The notes: generated by a model not told the origin, from the sequence alone. Positions 31,952 through 39,698 are shown, numbered from the stretch's first letter. The stretch: DNA of 59,077 nt from Acidimicrobiia bacterium (GCA_017577575.1 PKRG01000015.1:1-59077); one strand, 5' to 3'. Program-made: numbers and translations.

Positions 31952-34342
31952 ATGGTCCGGATCCTCCTCGGCGCAGCCGTGCTGTGCTTCGTCGTCATCG
32001 CGGCGGGCGCACCGGCCCGGGCAGCGAGCCACAACACGTACGTGGACGACGACCGGAGCCGCTACGAGGGCTACATCGAGGCGGCGTCGGAGGCCGGCCT
32101 CGTCAGCGGGTGCAACCCGCCGGAGAACACCCGGTTCTGTCCGCACCGGGTCGTAAGCCGTGGGGAGATGGCGATCATGCTGGTGCGGGCGCTCGACCTC
32201 GCCTCCGACGGCGGCGACCACTTCTCCGACGACGACGGCATCGCCGCCGAGCCGTCGATCGACGCCCTGGCGGCGGCAGGTGTCACCGACGGCTGTGCTC
32301 CGGGGAAGTTCTGTCCCGATGCGGCCCTGACGAGGGGCCAGATGGCACAGCTGATCGCCGACGCCCTCGGCTGGAGGCAGGTGGCCGGCGCCGAGAGGTA
32401 CCGGGACCTGGAGGGCTCCCCGTACGCGGGGGCGTTGACCGCACTCGCCGCCCGGGGTGGGATCGAGCCCTGCGACCTCCCCGAGGACCGCCGGCTCTGT
32501 CCCGATGCCCCGGTGACCCGCGACGAGGCCGCCTTCGCCCTCGCCAAGGCGATCGGGCTCGCGCCCGCCGACGTCCCGGCCCGAACCGACGGGCCCGAGG
32601 TCGGATTCGTCGATTCGTTCGACCGACTCCGCCTGTGGGACGGGCAACGCCCGAGCAGCCGCAACCGGGTGGGGCTCACATCGGCCGGGTACCGCGGCAA
32701 CGGCCTCGAGGTGAGGATCCCCAAGGGCGCCCATTACGGCGCCGACTTCGAGCTCGATCTGGACCGGATCGTCGGCGAGGACCCCGAGACGCTCTTCTTC
32801 CGCTACTTCCTGCGGGTCGAGCCGGGGTGGGACCCGATCGCCAGCGGCAAGCTGCCGGGGTTCTCGGGGATCTACAACCACACCGGCAAGGGCGGCTACC
32901 CGTCGAAGCCCTCGTCGCCGGGATGGTCGGCGCGGATGAAGTTCGCCGGCAACCGGCCCGGGGACCCCCGCGCCCGGCTCGGCTACTACGTGTACCACCT
33001 GGGCCAGGAGCGGCGCTACGGCGACGGGATGCAGTGGAACCAGGCGGGGATGCTGCAGCCGGGTGAGTGGTACTGCATCGAAGGCCAGATCCAGCTCAAC
33101 AACCCTGGGGTCGCCGACGGCGCCCTCCGCGGCTGGGTGGACGGAACCCCGGCGTTCGAGGCCAACGGGATCGAGTTCCGACGGCCCGGCGAGCCGGCGA
33201 TCCGGATCGAGTCGTTCTGGTTCAACGTGTACTACGGCGGCAAGCCGACGGCGAACAAGGATCTGGGCTTGACCTTCGACGAGGTGGCGGTCGACGGAAA
33301 GCGCATCGGCTGCGGCGACGGGCCGGGTGAGATCGCCCCCGGCACCGGCGACTACGACGGGGACGGCTTCGTCGATCGGGTCGCCTGGACGGACTGTCCC
33401 ACCGGCCCCTGCTTCCAACTCCGGTCCGCCACCGAAGACGGCGTGTCGACACGCCCGATCGGCAACGGCGCCTGGTTCAGCTTGGAGACGGGCCGGCTCG
33501 GCCTCGTCGTCGCCGACGTGGACGGCGACGGCGACGGCGATGTGGTGTACAGAGGGCGGTGCGATCGATCCGAGCGGTGCTGGCGTGTCCACCGCGGCGG
33601 CGGCCCCACGTTGGGCCCGGGTGAGCACTGGGGCGACGGCGCCCGCTTCTCCCCCGCCAGCCGCCTGGTCGCCGGCGACTTCGACGGCGACGGGCTCGCC
33701 GACATCACCTACTCGGGAGTGTGCGGTGAGGCGCCCAGCCGCCCCTGCTGGCGGACCCATCTCAGCACCGGGAGCTCGTTAACCGACGGCGCCGACTGGG
33801 GCGAGCCGATGGTGGGATACGACATCGCCCCGGAATCCGCCGACATGGACGGTGACGGAAGAGACGACATCGTCTGGGCCGGCGAATGCGACGCCGGCAC
33901 CTGCTGGTTCATGCAGCTCTCTACCGGCAGTGGGTTCAGCCCGCCGGTGCGCCTGGGTGAAGCGCGACGGTGGGAGCTAAAGATGAAGAGGCTCTTCGAC
34001 TTCGATGGCGACGGCCGCGCCGACATGCTCACCGCCGCACCGCTGGAGGAGGGGTCGTCGATCGAGCTGCGCCAGCTGCGCGGCGACAAGCTGACCCGCT
34101 ACCGCATCGTCGCCACGGTGCCCACACCGGTGACGGACCTCGTGCTGCGGCGATACGCCCAAACGGGCCCGGTGGAGGCGTTGGTGGTGCGGAGCTGCCG
34201 GTCGGACGACGGCTGCGTGCGCCGTTACTTCTCACTGGACGGCGAGCTGGCTTCCCCGCAGCGCTATGCCCGGGCCCAGTTCTACGCCCTCACCCGCCAG
34301 TTGGCCCGGGTGCCCGGCTCCGACGAAGTCGTCTTCCGCTGA
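31952..34342 (+). CDS. Large secreted protein: cysteine-rich SLH-like repeats, PL14-like lyase fold, FG-GAP repeats
   Basis: The product is 796 residues. A signal peptide (~1-29, ending ARAASHN) is followed by three SLH-like repeats (~30-195), each with paired cysteines (SGCNPPENTRFCPHRVVSRGEMA; DGCAPGKFCPDAALTRGQMA; PCDLPEDRRLCPDAPVTRDEAA). Residues ~205-450 resemble a polysaccharide lyase 14-type jelly roll (SGKLPGFSGIYNHTGKGGY, GWSARMKFAG, YYVYHLGQ, PGEWYCIEGQIQLNNPG). From ~455 there are FG-GAP/VCBS repeats with Asp-rich calcium loops (GDYDGDGFVDRVAW; DVDGDGDGDVVY; DFDGDGLADITY; DMDGDGRDDIVW). It is likely surface-attached and carbohydrate-active, substrate unknown. Confidence 0.8.
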   Translation: MVRILLGAAVLCFVVIAAGAPARAASHNTYVDDDRSRYEGYIEAASEAGLVSGCNPPENTRFCPHRVVSRGEMAIMLVRALDLASDGGDHFSDDDGIAAEPSIDALAAAGVTDGCAPGKFCPDAALTRGQMAQLIADALGWRQVAGAERYRDLEGSPYAGALTALAARGGIEPCDLPEDRRLCPDAPVTRDEAAFALAKAIGLAPADVPARTDGPEVGFVDSFDRLRLWDGQRPSSRNRVGLTSAGYRGNGLEVRIPKGAHYGADFELDLDRIVGEDPETLFFRYFLRVEPGWDPIASGKLPGFSGIYNHTGKGGYPSKPSSPGWSARMKFAGNRPGDPRARLGYYVYHLGQERRYGDGMQWNQAGMLQPGEWYCIEGQIQLNNPGVADGALRGWVDGTPAFEANGIEFRRPGEPAIRIESFWFNVYYGGKPTANKDLGLTFDEVAVDGKRIGCGDGPGEIAPGTGDYDGDGFVDRVAWTDCPTGPCFQLRSATEDGVSTRPIGNGAWFSLETGRLGLVVADVDGDGDGDVVYRGRCDRSERCWRVHRGGGPTLGPGEHWGDGARFSPASRLVAGDFDGDGLADITYSGVCGEAPSRPCWRTHLSTGSSLTDGADWGEPMVGYDIAPESADMDGDGRDDIVWAGECDAGTCWFMQLSTGSGFSPPVRLGEARRWELKMKRLFDFDGDGRADMLTAAPLEEGSSIELRQLRGDKLTRYRIVATVPTPVTDLVLRRYAQTGPVEALVVRSCRSDDGCVRRYFSLDGELASPQRYARAQFYALTRQLARVPGSDEVVFR

Positions 34343-34344
34343 AA

Positions 34345-34369
34345 CAGCCCCCTGCGATGCAGAGGGCTG
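34345..34369 (+). terminator. Hairpin terminator after the secreted lyase-like gene
   Basis: CAGCCCCCTGC-GAT-GCAGAGGGCTG forms an 11-bp stem with one C-A mismatch, starting three bases after the stop codon. No T-tract follows, which is common in high-GC Actinobacteria. Confidence 0.55.
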
Positions 34370-34405
34370 AGTGGGGATCACGGGACCGGTTCGGGCCGGC
34401 CCGGT

Positions 34406-34465
34406 TCAGGTGACGATCAGGACGATCAGGATGATGAGGATGAGGGCTCCGATGCCTATGTACAT
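34406..34465 (-). CDS. 19-residue hydrophobic membrane peptide
   Basis: A 20-codon frame encodes MYIGIGALILIILIVLIVT, a single potential transmembrane helix with no charged residue. A GGAG lies four bases before the ATG. Very small hydrophobic ORFs of this style (MYIG-x-G...LIILIVLIV) recur in actinobacterial genomes, from memory, but have no established role. The remaining gap from 34370 to 34602 holds only this frame and a CGGGCCGGCCCG palindrome. Confidence 0.5.
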   Translation of the reverse strand: MYIGIGALILIILIVLIVT

Positions 34466-34602
34466 GCTGCTCCATTCAGGATGGCGTGATGAGACCCACC
34501 CGTTCGAGGCCATCCGGAAACCACGTTCTCACGCGGCGGGGACGCGTTTGAAAAGCTGCCGTTTGGGTAGCCGATCTTCCGACTGTTCAAGGAGGAAGAA
34601 AC

Positions 34603-34809
34603 GTGATGACGCAAGAAGCTCCCACTCTGCGTGCCTCTCGCTTGGGAAGCAGCCGCCGGCGTCCCCGCACGGTGGACGGGCATCGCGTTTGCGCCGAGCC
34701 GACGTGCGAGACGGTGCTCAGCCGCTACAACCAGAGCGACATGTGCCATCTGCACCGGCCCGTCCGGTTCCCGCGGGTCCGCGGAGCCGTCGTCGGCGAG
34801 GAATCCTGA
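34603..34809 (+). CDS. Small CxxxxC...CxxH putative zinc-binding protein
   Basis: The product is 68 residues. A basic N-terminus (RASRLGSSRRRPRTVDGHR) is followed by VCAEPTCETVLSRYNQSDMC and then HLH, giving Cys-x4-Cys...Cys-x2-His, a plausible treble-clef/zinc-ribbon-like site with the LSRYN motif seen in small actinobacterial proteins. An AAGGAGG site ends 7-8 bases before GTG 34603 (ATG follows at 34606), one of the best Shine-Dalgarno sequences in the window. It could bind nucleic acid; the function is unknown. Confidence 0.7.
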   Translation: MMTQEAPTLRASRLGSSRRRPRTVDGHRVCAEPTCETVLSRYNQSDMCHLHRPVRFPRVRGAVVGEES

Positions 34810-34812
34810 CCG

Positions 34813-35259
34813 TCAGCCGGATCTCCTGGCGATGAAGCTGAACCGGCCGTCCGGTTCCAGGATCCCCCACTCCAGATCGCCCAGATCCCCGTAGCCCTCC
34901 TGCCGAGCGGCTTCCCTCAAGTCCTCGAGGGTCATCCTCTCTCGGTCCAGCCTGTCCGTCAGCGGCTCGCCGTCCTTCAATATCACCACCGGTGACCCGT
35001 CGAGGAGGTCGGCCACGGCGTGGGAGCGGCGGCTCAGGGCGTCTCCCAGCATCGTCCAGCCCACGAACACCGACACGGCCACCACCGCTCCCGTGATCGA
35101 CATGTCTTCTTGGGTGACCCCCTGTTGGACGATGTCACCCAGCACGACGACCAACAGCATGTCCAGCGGAGTCAGCTCCGCCAGCGAGCGTTTCCCGGTC
35201 CCTCTCACCACCAGCCACAAGAACCAGTAGACCACCGTCGCTCTCACGACTATTTCCAT
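34813..35259 (-). CDS. DUF421 (YetF-like) membrane protein
   Basis: The product is 148 residues from an ATG with AGGAGGAGAG directly upstream. Transmembrane segments lie at ~5-20 (VVYWFLWLVVR), ~30-50 and ~58-75. RGTGKRSLAELTPLDMLLVVVLGDIVQQ is the DUF421 signature. A small cytosolic alpha/beta domain follows (LLDGSPVVILKDGEPLTDRLDRERMTLEDL). The family is linked to sporulation or stress membranes in Bacillus, role unclear. The stop nearly meets the small Zn-like gene on the other strand (3 bases). Confidence 0.88.
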   Translation of the reverse strand: MEIVVRATVVYWFLWLVVRGTGKRSLAELTPLDMLLVVVLGDIVQQGVTQEDMSITGAVVAVSVFVGWTMLGDALSRRSHAVADLLDGSPVVILKDGEPLTDRLDRERMTLEDLREAARQEGYGDLGDLEWGILEPDGRFSFIARRSG

Positions 35260-35267
35260 CTCTCCTC

Positions 35268-35813
35268 CTACGGCATCACCCATGTCCGGAAGGCCACCCG
35301 GGCCACTTCTCGCCCGTCCACCACGAGCGCCACGTTCCCGTCGCGGCCCCATTGGGCAGCCGGCGACAGGCGGGCGTCGAAGTCGACACTCAATGCATCA
35401 CGACCCGGAGGGACCTCGAATGTCCACTCGGTCCGGTCGGCATCGGCGAAGTCGAGCACCGGCTGCGGGTCGAGGCCGTTCTCGTCGAACAGGCTCAGGT
35501 AGGCGGTGTCGACCCACACGGTGACCTCCTCGGGAAGAGAAGACTCGGTGCGGACGTCGATCGTCAACGGGGTCTCGAGACCAGCGCGGCTCACGCGGGC
35601 GTAGCGGACTTCGAGCTCGTAACCGTCGCCGGAGTCGGCCACCGTCGCCGTTCTCACCCCGAGGAGAGAGGAAGCGCCCGCCAGAGCGGCGCCGACGACC
35701 AGCACCACGGTCACCCGCCGCAACGCCTTGTCCAGCGCTACCCGGCGCGCGCTCGGGTCGGCGGGGATGGTGCTTCGGGCCTCGGGCGGGAGCGGGCCCT
35801 CGTGGGGCGACAT
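35268..35813 (-). CDS. Conserved single-pass membrane protein paired with DUF421
   Basis: The product is 181 residues. A cytosolic tail is followed by one transmembrane helix (~34-52, VTVVLVVGAALAGASSLLGV) and an extracytoplasmic beta-rich domain (~60-181; LEVRYARVSRAGLETPLTIDV, WTFEVPPGRDALSVDFDARL, ending WVMP). I do not recognise a named family. It sits 8 bases upstream of DUF421 on the same strand, so the pair probably acts together at the membrane. Confidence 0.7.
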   Translation of the reverse strand: MSPHEGPLPPEARSTIPADPSARRVALDKALRRVTVVLVVGAALAGASSLLGVRTATVADSGDGYELEVRYARVSRAGLETPLTIDVRTESSLPEEVTVWVDTAYLSLFDENGLDPQPVLDFADADRTEWTFEVPPGRDALSVDFDARLSPAAQWGRDGNVALVVDGREVARVAFRTWVMP

Positions 35814-35869
35814 CGTGGCTCCCTACCCCGTCCCGGGGAGGTGAACCCGGGAAACCCCCTGGACAGGGG

Positions 35870-35905
35870 AACGGGCCGGGGACGGATGATCGTCGCCGGC
35901 CCGTT
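35870..35905 (-). terminator. Inverted repeat downstream of the anti-sigma-like gene
   Basis: AACGGGCCGG (35870-35879) and CCGGCCCGTT (35896-35905) are perfect 10-bp arms with a 16-base loop, 53 bases beyond the stop of the leftward gene that starts at 36348. It is a likely terminator, since a separate leftward gene begins at 35813. Confidence 0.45.
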
Positions 35906-35958
35906 CTCTCCCCCTGGTTCCCGAAGCGCTCCTACCCCGCTCGGTCGAAGCGAAACGT

Positions 35959-36348
35959 TCACCTGACTTTCTGTGTCAACGCGATGCCGGTGTCGGGAGG
36001 CTCCAGGAACCGGACCGTGTCGCTGAGGGCGGAGAGGACCTGCCATCGGCTGTCGCCCTCGAAGCCGGCGGGTGGCCATGCCATGGACGGTCCTTCGACG
36101 CTGACCAGGGCTTCGATGCCGGAGGTGCCCGGTTCGACGCCGCGGAGCTCCAGCCGCAGCGTGGCGGGCCGGGCCTCCAGGAGGAGCACCGCGGCCTCGT
36201 CGACGGCGAGAGTGAAGTCTTCGATGCCGGCGTAGGAGAAGCCGGCCAGGCGGGCGGCCCGGCCCACCACACCCCGCAGCATCTCGAGATATCGATCCTC
36301 TCCGGGGACGGACATCCGGATCCGCCGCTGCGGTGTGTCTGGTCCCAT
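35959..36348 (-). CDS. Anti-sigma-factor-like HATPase protein
   Basis: The product is 129 residues: RRIRMSVPGEDRYLEMLRGVVGRAARLAGF is the typical opening of RsbW/SpoIIAB-type kinases, and GIEDFTLAVDEAAVLLLEA is close to the N-box helix (E-x4-AV-x-EA-x2-N), though the usual Asn is replaced. The C-terminal G-box GxGL is not evident, so ATP binding may be weakened. It probably controls a sigma factor or anti-anti-sigma partner not present here. The start at 36348 keeps the canonical beta strand; 36315 is an alternative. Confidence 0.6.
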   Translation of the reverse strand: MGPDTPQRRIRMSVPGEDRYLEMLRGVVGRAARLAGFSYAGIEDFTLAVDEAAVLLLEARPATLRLELRGVEPGTSGIEALVSVEGPSMAWPPAGFEGDSRWQVLSALSDTVRFLEPPDTGIALTQKVR

Positions 36349-36491
36349 TCGCGCCGTGTGCGCTTTCGTCGGTGTCGAACGGTCAGCGGAACCGCCGCCC
36401 GTGCGCTGACGGGCAGTCCCCCGCGCCGGACGAGTGTAGGCAGCATCGGCTGAGCCGGGGCGCTGAGACGTCGCCCGGTCGCGGCCGCAGT

Positions 36492-36785
36492 TCAGGAGCT
36501 CGTCTCCTGGCGCAGCCGCCGGATGAGAAGCGTCCGCTCCTCCGGGTTGAGACCGCCCCAGATCCCGTGGCGCTGGCGGGTCTCCAGGGCGTAGGTCAGG
36601 CACTCCCAGCGCACCGGGCATCGGTGGCAGATGCTCTTGGCTTTCGCCTCGTCCGCCTCGTCGATGGAGAAGAAGATCTCGAGGTCGGTGTCACGGCAGG
36701 CGGCCTGCTCGAGGTCGACCCTCGAGATGGTGGGTGATGCGTAACGGAAGTAGTCCCGGGCCGTTTCGGCGATGTTCGTCGTCAT
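36492..36785 (-). CDS. WhiB-family transcriptional regulator
   Basis: The product is 97 residues. Four cluster-binding cysteines: Cys30 (EQAAC), then CHRC (Cys-x2-Cys) and Cys62 (WECL). The GIWGG turn (~75-79) and a basic C-terminus (TLLIRRLRQE) follow. WhiB proteins bind a [4Fe-4S] cluster, respond to O2/NO and act with the primary sigma factor. FFSIDEADEAKAKSI is typical. It is divergent from the rhodopsin-transducer-like gene across 125 bases. Confidence 0.93.
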   Translation of the reverse strand: MTTNIAETARDYFRYASPTISRVDLEQAACRDTDLEIFFSIDEADEAKAKSICHRCPVRWECLTYALETRQRHGIWGGLNPEERTLLIRRLRQETSS

Positions 36786-36910
36786 ATGGGCTTTTCTGTG
36801 AGTCGACGTCGGCTCCGTTGCCCATTTCGGGGCGGCGCGAAACTGGGATTACCCCCGGCACCCCCGCCGCCACCACGAGAATCGGTGGCTCCGATCGCGT
36901 GGAGGAGGAC

Positions 36911-37297
36911 ATGCCGAACGAACCCATCGGTCACCGAGTCTGGGCCGTCGCCGAGGGCTACATCCCGACGTGGTCGACCGGACCGGAACCGGAGATGCTG
37001 AGCCACGACACGGTGTGCCTGCTCAACACGGGAACCGAGCCGGCCCAGGTCCACATCACCGTCTACTACTCGGACCGCGACCCCGCCGGCCCCTACCGGG
37101 TGACCGTGGACGGACGGCGGACCAAGCATGTCCGCTTCAACGACCTCACCGATCCCGAGCCGGTGCCCCCGGGAACCGACTACGCCTTCGTGGTCGAATC
37201 CGACCGGCCGATCGTGGTCCAATACACCCGCCTCGACTCACGCCAAGCCGAGAACGCGCTACTCAGCACGATGGCGTTTCCGGTCACGGGCTCCTGA
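36911..37297 (+). CDS. Sensory rhodopsin transducer (ASRT) family protein
   Basis: The product is 128 residues matching almost throughout the Anabaena sensory rhodopsin transducer family: GHRVWAVAEGYIPTWSTGPEPEM, CLLNTGTEPAQVHITVYYSD, VRFNDLTDPEPVPPGTDYAF, PIVVQYTRLDSRQAENALLS. The fold is a soluble beta-sandwich, tetrameric in the Anabaena protein, which is reported to interact with a rhodopsin and possibly DNA or carbohydrate. A GGAGGAGGA site precedes the ATG. No rhodopsin gene lies in this window. Confidence 0.9.
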   Translation: MPNEPIGHRVWAVAEGYIPTWSTGPEPEMLSHDTVCLLNTGTEPAQVHITVYYSDRDPAGPYRVTVDGRRTKHVRFNDLTDPEPVPPGTDYAFVVESDRPIVVQYTRLDSRQAENALLSTMAFPVTGS

Positions 37298-37784
37298 GAC
37301 GGGACAAGATCTCTTCGACCACCCGGTCGGCGCCCTGTCGCGTCACGTCGACCACGAAGTCCGCCAGCGCCCCGAGCCGTTCGGCGCGCCGGGCGCAGAG
37401 ACCGGCGAACTCGTCGAGAGGGATCGGGCGCCGATGACCGCCGTGTCGTGCCCTCTGCGCCAAGGTGAGAGGGTCGCCGGTGAGGAGGACGACCCGGGCG
37501 CCGGCGAGGATCTCGCCGAGGTCGGGGCGGTCGGCGACGCTGGCGGCCGCGGCGACGACGGCGGGCCGTGGCGAGGACAAGGCCCCCCTGAGCGCCTCGA
37601 CCTCCTCCTGATGGAGTCGCTCGACTCCATGGAGGCTTGCCAGTTCCCGGGCCGTGACGCCGTGGATGGCTTGGATCTGGCGGTCCGAGTCGAAGAACGG
37701 GCGTCGCAGCCTGCGGGCCAGCTCTTCGCCGACGGTGGTCTTTCCCGACCCCATCGGACCGGCGAGCACGAGGTGATCGGGCAC
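37284..37784 (-). CDS. Shikimate kinase-like P-loop kinase
   Basis: The product is 166 residues. Walker A GPMGSGKTTVGEELARRL lies at ~9-26, followed by PFFDSDRQIQAIHG, where shikimate kinases have D-D-x-I-E. The lid and adenine regions are RARHGGHRRPIP and VVDVTRQGADRVVEEIL. The shikimate-binding Asp and Arg pattern is only partly conserved, so another small-molecule kinase is possible. The start at GTG 37784 is backed by TAGCCT (37791-37796) exactly six bases upstream, a leaderless promoter. Overlaps the ASRT gene end by 14 bases. Confidence 0.7.
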   Translation of the reverse strand: MPDHLVLAGPMGSGKTTVGEELARRLRRPFFDSDRQIQAIHGVTARELASLHGVERLHQEEVEALRGALSSPRPAVVAAAASVADRPDLGEILAGARVVLLTGDPLTLAQRARHGGHRRPIPLDEFAGLCARRAERLGALADFVVDVTRQGADRVVEEILSRLRSP

Positions 37785-37869
37785 ATCACGAGGCTAGGCA
37801 GCAGCCGACTCCAGGTTTGGGGATCCGTGGAGCGGGTAGCGAGCCGTCCCCATCCCGAGGAGGAAAGAC

Positions 37870-38433
37870 ATGGACGGCCTGGAGTTGTTGCGACAGGACC
37901 ACGACCGGGTTCGGACACTGTTCACGAGCTTTCGTGAAGCGGCCGACGCCGAGGACGGCACCCAGATGGCGGAGCTCGTGGGCGAGATATTCCACGAGCT
38001 GGAGGTGCACACGGCCATCGAAGAAGAGGTGTTCTACCCGATGATCCACGACGCCGGCGGACAAGACCTCACCGAGCACACCGACGAGAGCTACGAGGAG
38101 CACCACGTCGTGGACGTGCTGATGGAAGAGATCCGGGGCCTGTCGGCCGACGACCCCTCGTTCAAGGCGAAGATGACGGTGCTGATGGAGAACGTGGAGC
38201 ATCACGCCTCCGAGGAAGAGGACGAGATGTTCCCGCAGGTACGGGAGCTGTTCTCTCAGGATCAGCTCGAACAGCTCGGCGAGGAGCTGCAGGCGGCCAA
38301 GACCCGTCACGAGACGGCGGCCACCACCAAGGAAGATCTGCTCGAGCAGGCGCGTGAGATGGACATCGAGGGCCGGTCCTCGATGACCAAGGACCAGTTG
38401 GCCGAAGAGATCGGCAAACGGTCCGAGCGATGA
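37870..38433 (+). CDS. Hemerythrin-domain protein with C-terminal Rho_N/SAP-like tail
   Basis: The product is 187 residues. The four-helix HHE domain has diiron ligands in QDHDRVR (~9-15), FHELEVHTAIEEEVFYP (~44-60), EEHHVVDVLM (~80) and NVEHHASEEEDEMFP (~113-127). Such proteins bind O2 or NO, or store iron. Residues ~155-185 (LLEQAREMDIEGRSSMTKDQLAEEI) resemble the Rho_N/SAP-type small helical motif that can bind nucleic acid. A GAGGAGG site precedes the ATG. It overlaps the LLM gene by 4 bases (ATGA). Confidence 0.88.
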   Translation: MDGLELLRQDHDRVRTLFTSFREAADAEDGTQMAELVGEIFHELEVHTAIEEEVFYPMIHDAGGQDLTEHTDESYEEHHVVDVLMEEIRGLSADDPSFKAKMTVLMENVEHHASEEEDEMFPQVRELFSQDQLEQLGEELQAAKTRHETAATTKEDLLEQAREMDIEGRSSMTKDQLAEEIGKRSER

Positions 38434-39389
38434 CGATCTCGTACGGGCTGGCCCTCGGAAGCGAGGAGCACGGCCCCAGACGGCTGGTCGAGTTGGCGGT
38501 GCTAGCCGAGAAGAGCGGGTTCGACTTCGTCTCGATCTCTGACCACTTCCATCCATGGATCCGCGAGCAGGGCCACTCCCCGTTCGTGTGGACGGTGCTG
38601 GGGGCCATCGCCCATGCGACCGAGTCGATCGAGGTCGGCGTCGGGGTCACGTGCCCGATCATGCGCATCCACCCCGCCATCCTCGCCCAGGCGACGGCCA
38701 CCACCGCCAACCTCCTGCCCGGACGGTTCGTGTGGGGAGTGGGAAGCGGCGAGGCCCTCAACGAGCAGATCCTCGGTGACCACTGGCCCCCGGCCGAGGT
38801 CCGCCTGGAGATGCTGGAGGAAGCGGTGGATCTGATCCGCCTGCTGTGGAAGGGCGAGAGCACCACCTACCGCGGCAGCTACTTCTGGGCCATCGACGCC
38901 ACGATCTTCGACCCTCCCCCCGGGGAGGTGCCGGTCGTGGTCTCCGCCTTCGGGCCCCAGGCGGCGGAGCTGGCCGCCCGCATCGGCGACGGCCTGTGGA
39001 CCACCGGGACCGGCGGCGAACCGGTCGACGTCTACCGGGAAGCGGGAGGCGAGGGACCGGTGTATGCACAACTCACCCTGTGCTGGGCGGAGGACCGCGA
39101 CGAAGCCGTCGAGACCGCTCACCGCATCTGGCCGAACACCTCGGTGCCGGGCCAGCTGTCACAGGACCTGAGGACGCCCGCCCACTTCGAGATGGCCGCC
39201 GAATTGGTGACCCCGGAGACGATCGCCGAGGCGATCCCCTGCGGCCCCGACCCCGAGCCGCTGCTCGAGTCGGTGAGGCAGGCCGTGGACGGCGGCATCG
39301 ACCACATCTACTTCCATCAGATCGGGGACGACCAGGAAGGGTTCGTGCGGTTCTTCGACGAGGAGATCCGGCCCCATCTGCCGACCTGA
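38430..39389 (+). CDS. F420-dependent LLM-class oxidoreductase (G6PDH-like family)
   Basis: The product is 319 residues with a TIM barrel of the luciferase-like class. MTISYGLALGSEEHGPRRLV and SISDHFHPWIREQGHSPFVW closely resemble the F420-dependent glucose-6-phosphate-dehydrogenase-like group. VGVTCPIMRIHPAILAQATAT and GRFVWGVGSGEALNEQILG form the cofactor-binding region. The substrate is unknown; the upstream hemerythrin is translationally coupled, suggesting a redox stress task. It implies that the organism makes coenzyme F420. Confidence 0.9.
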   Translation: MTISYGLALGSEEHGPRRLVELAVLAEKSGFDFVSISDHFHPWIREQGHSPFVWTVLGAIAHATESIEVGVGVTCPIMRIHPAILAQATATTANLLPGRFVWGVGSGEALNEQILGDHWPPAEVRLEMLEEAVDLIRLLWKGESTTYRGSYFWAIDATIFDPPPGEVPVVVSAFGPQAAELAARIGDGLWTTGTGGEPVDVYREAGGEGPVYAQLTLCWAEDRDEAVETAHRIWPNTSVPGQLSQDLRTPAHFEMAAELVTPETIAEAIPCGPDPEPLLESVRQAVDGGIDHIYFHQIGDDQEGFVRFFDEEIRPHLPT

Positions 39390-39439
39390 GGAGAGGACTG
39401 GCGACCCAGTGACAGGCCGGGGGGCGTCAGAGAAGATGG

Positions 39440-39509
39440 GAGGAGAGACGGTGACCGTAGCCGAATCAGGGTCCGGATCGGGAGGCATGCCGGCCACCCG
39501 TCTCTCCTC
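39440..39509. repeat. Long inverted repeat in the convergent gap 39390-39698
   Basis: GAGGAGAGACGG (39440-39451) and CCGTCTCTCCTC (39498-39509) are perfect 12-bp arms around a 46-base loop that itself contains GGCATGCC. Immediately downstream, GGTGAGCCCC pairs with GGGGCCTCACC some 40 bases on. The 309-base gap between two convergent genes has no convincing ORF, so it holds either a double terminator or a structured RNA. Confidence 0.45.
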
Positions 39510-39698
39510 TTCCGGTGAGCCCCTCCCAGAGAAGACATGCAAGCCGCTTTCCCGGGGCCTCACCGATCTGGGTCCCCTCTTACCCCTCTCTCGCCGCTGT
39601 CAAACAACGATCCTGTCGGTTTTCTAGCCTAGACCTTCGGCGCCCGCGTATGCAGAGAGAAACGATCTCGTCCTCGTCGACGCCCGTCGACGGAGCGG

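Noticed and set aside
30710..33760. 1016-codon open frame antisense to the MFS and lyase-like genes
   Set aside because: Low-complexity composition with no domain signal, whereas the sense frames have signal peptides and conserved motifs.
39409..39627. 72-codon frame in the convergent gap
   Set aside because: Ser/Gly/Pro-rich with no ribosome-binding site or motif; it overlaps the inverted repeats better explained as RNA structure.
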